Source of the DNA: Sva-07 sp963698565
GTDB taxonomy: Bacteria; Actinomycetota; Acidimicrobiia; Acidimicrobiales; Ilumatobacteraceae
Direction of reading: 5' to 3'
Assembly: GCA_963698565.1 (NCBI GenBank)
Contig: CAVORH010000031.1
Span: forward strand, 62,001-126,000
Length of the DNA stretch: 64,000 bases
The first letter of the stretch is position 1. Each line of letters begins with the position of its first letter. Both the position numbers and the translations under genes were made by a program. The notes beneath the pieces were generated by a model. It ran no database searches, was not told the origin of the DNA, and saw only the letters and a program-made list of their open reading frames with translations. Below, piece after piece: positions 63,008 through 64,000 of the stretch.

Positions 63008-63712
63008 TCAGAGGCGGCGACGGAGTTCGACGTAGACCTCGGCGCCGGCGAGCGCGATCAGCTCCTCGGCCAGGGAGTCGACCACCCGCTCGCTTCCGGA
63101 GTAGGCCTCGGCACCCTCGGAGCGTTCGGTGCAGCACCACGCCATCGTGGTCCCGTGGGTACCCCAGTCCTTGCGGCTCCACCGTCGCACGGTCGCCGAT
63201 TCTCGGGTCGAGTCGATCTCCTGCCAGTCGATGCGCAACGGCAGTTGCCAACACACCGATGGCTTCCAGTCGGTCGTCGATTCACCGGCCTCGAGTGCTG
63301 CGATGTGGAGTGCACACCCTTCGCCGCCGGGGAACCCCGGTCGGTTGAGGAAGATGCAGGCACCGTCGACCACTCGTGTGCAGGTGCGATCCTCGTCGCC
63401 GAACACGCCGTTGGCGCCCGTGTTCGGATCGGGGTCAGCGTGAGCGACGGCGTGGAACTGGAACTGCTCCGGGGAGAGCATCGCGGCGTACGCCCCGACG
63501 TTCATCGCTTCGGCCTGCCCGGCGGGGCCGTCACCGAAGTGTGCGCCGAGCGAGCAGCAACCCTGGTTGAGCTCTTCGGCGGGTCGTTCGAGAATGCCCT
63601 TGCATCCGTTGCCGAAGAGGCACGTCCAGTTCGACTCGAGGAACTCACGCTCGAATCGCCACACCGTGTCGCCATCGACGATCTCGACCAGTTCGTCATC
63701 GGAGGCGATCAC
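63008..63712 (-). CDS. Cysteine-rich metal- or Fe-S-binding protein (YkgJ/DUF3109-like)
   Basis: This 234-residue protein has about ten cysteines in several clusters: CLFGNGCKG, GCCSLGAHF, CTRVVDGACIFLNR followed by GEGCALH, SVCWQLP and WCCTE. The spacing resembles YkgJ-type zinc/iron-cluster proteins. No other motif is evident. GTG 63712 overlaps the stop of the partial upstream gene as GTGA. Not confidently named. Confidence 0.65.
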   Translation of the reverse strand: MIASDDELVEIVDGDTVWRFEREFLESNWTCLFGNGCKGILERPAEELNQGCCSLGAHFGDGPAGQAEAMNVGAYAAMLSPEQFQFHAVAHADPDPNTGANGVFGDEDRTCTRVVDGACIFLNRPGFPGGEGCALHIAALEAGESTTDWKPSVCWQLPLRIDWQEIDSTRESATVRRWSRKDWGTHGTTMAWCCTERSEGAEAYSGSERVVDSLAEELIALAGAEVYVELRRRL

Positions 63713-64000
63713 AGCTGGGTGAATCCTGTGCGTCGTGCGGCTGGACCCAGGTCGACGTCGTCGTCAGCGGGACCGGTCGTGGCATCGGCGAGCGAGAGAC
63801 GGCTGTCGACTGCGAGGACGACGCTCGCGCCGTCGGGGCTGAGACCGGCGAGTCGACCGTTGGTGGTGATGGTCGAAACGGCTTCTGGCGATGTGATCTG
63901 GTAGCCGTCGGTCACTGCCGACGCGAGCGTGCAGCCGTCGGCGGTCGCCCACAGCGGCGCCGTGGCATCGACGTCGTTGACGATCGAGCCGTCCTCGAGC
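63709..64000 (-). CDS. C-terminal fragment of a beta-propeller-like protein (cut by window edge)
   Basis: The minus-strand frame is open from base 64000 to the stop at 63709-63711. It reads as short repeated blades (...APLWATADGCTLAS..., then NGRLAGLSPDGASVVLAVDSRLSLAD), a TolB/WD40-like pattern. The start lies outside the window. It is coupled by GTGA to the cysteine-rich gene. Confidence 0.6.
   Translation of the reverse strand, partial: LEDGSIVNDVDATAPLWATADGCTLASAVTDGYQITSPEAVSTITTNGRLAGLSPDGASVVLAVDSRLSLADATTGPADDDVDLGPAARRTGFTQL

Overview
The window is the chromosomal origin region of a high-GC actinobacterium. The strong preference for G/C at third codon positions, the mycothiol-linked genes (mycothione reductase, a maleylpyruvate-isomerase-fold protein), the F420-type oxidoreductase and the gene order around dnaA all point to Actinobacteria. 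Many starts follow a TANNNT box by 6-7 bases, and there is no pathway typical of Streptomyces or Mycobacterium cell-wall biology. I infer an Acidimicrobiia-like (Ilumatobacter-like) lineage, but no rRNA is present to prove this.

Core: rpmH-rnpA-yidD-yidC-jag-rsmG-parA-parB run leftward from 37.26 kb to 31.8 kb, with two parS sites between rsmG and parA. dnaA-dnaN-recF-dciA-gyrB-gyrA run rightward from 37.6 kb, followed by a TadE/G-like protein, a DUF3566 membrane protein and tRNA-Ile with a clear terminator. DnaA-box-like 9-mers cluster on both sides of dnaA, and the dnaA-dnaN gap is the best oriC candidate. Left of parB is the mycobacterial-type block pcnA / acetyltransferase / DUF6049 / kinase / SigM-like sigma / anti-sigma / trxB / trxC / CwlM-like. 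In this window it lacks a MurJ flippase and instead has DegV plus a separate, apparently active Ser/Thr kinase. The DUF6049 gene is split by a frameshift.

Further left (4.6-17.3 kb) lie the replication/translation operon rpsF-ssb-rpsR-rplI-dnaB, a DUF192 lipoprotein with a DUF5318 protein, purE-purK, a large flippase/pseudokinase membrane protein, a SufS-like protein and a D-threonine-aldolase-like enzyme. The left edge carries a partial AzlC permease, trmB, an acetyltransferase, an MFS transporter and a pirin. Right of the tRNA (48-64 kb) the genes are mostly metabolic: DUF1003 with an MgtE-N/CBS protein, a molybdopterin oxidoreductase, a Nudix hydrolase, mycothione reductase, a class V aminotransferase, an FAD-dependent sugar-lactone-type oxidase, a secreted trypsin-like protease, an LLM oxidoreductase, a D-aminoacylase-like amidohydrolase, a DinB/MPI-fold protein and a cysteine-rich protein.

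Signals beyond the genes: a dispersed family of 25-33 bp palindromes with a GGTC-N-GACC core, mostly between convergent genes; two tandem 58-bp double-hairpin elements; two further unrelated long palindromes; a DnaA-box-rich inverted repeat upstream of dnaB; widespread leaderless-type promoters, one pointing to an ATT start codon; and repeated NTGA stop/start overlaps using ATG, GTG, TTG and even CTG. No CRISPR array, insertion sequence or prophage was seen.
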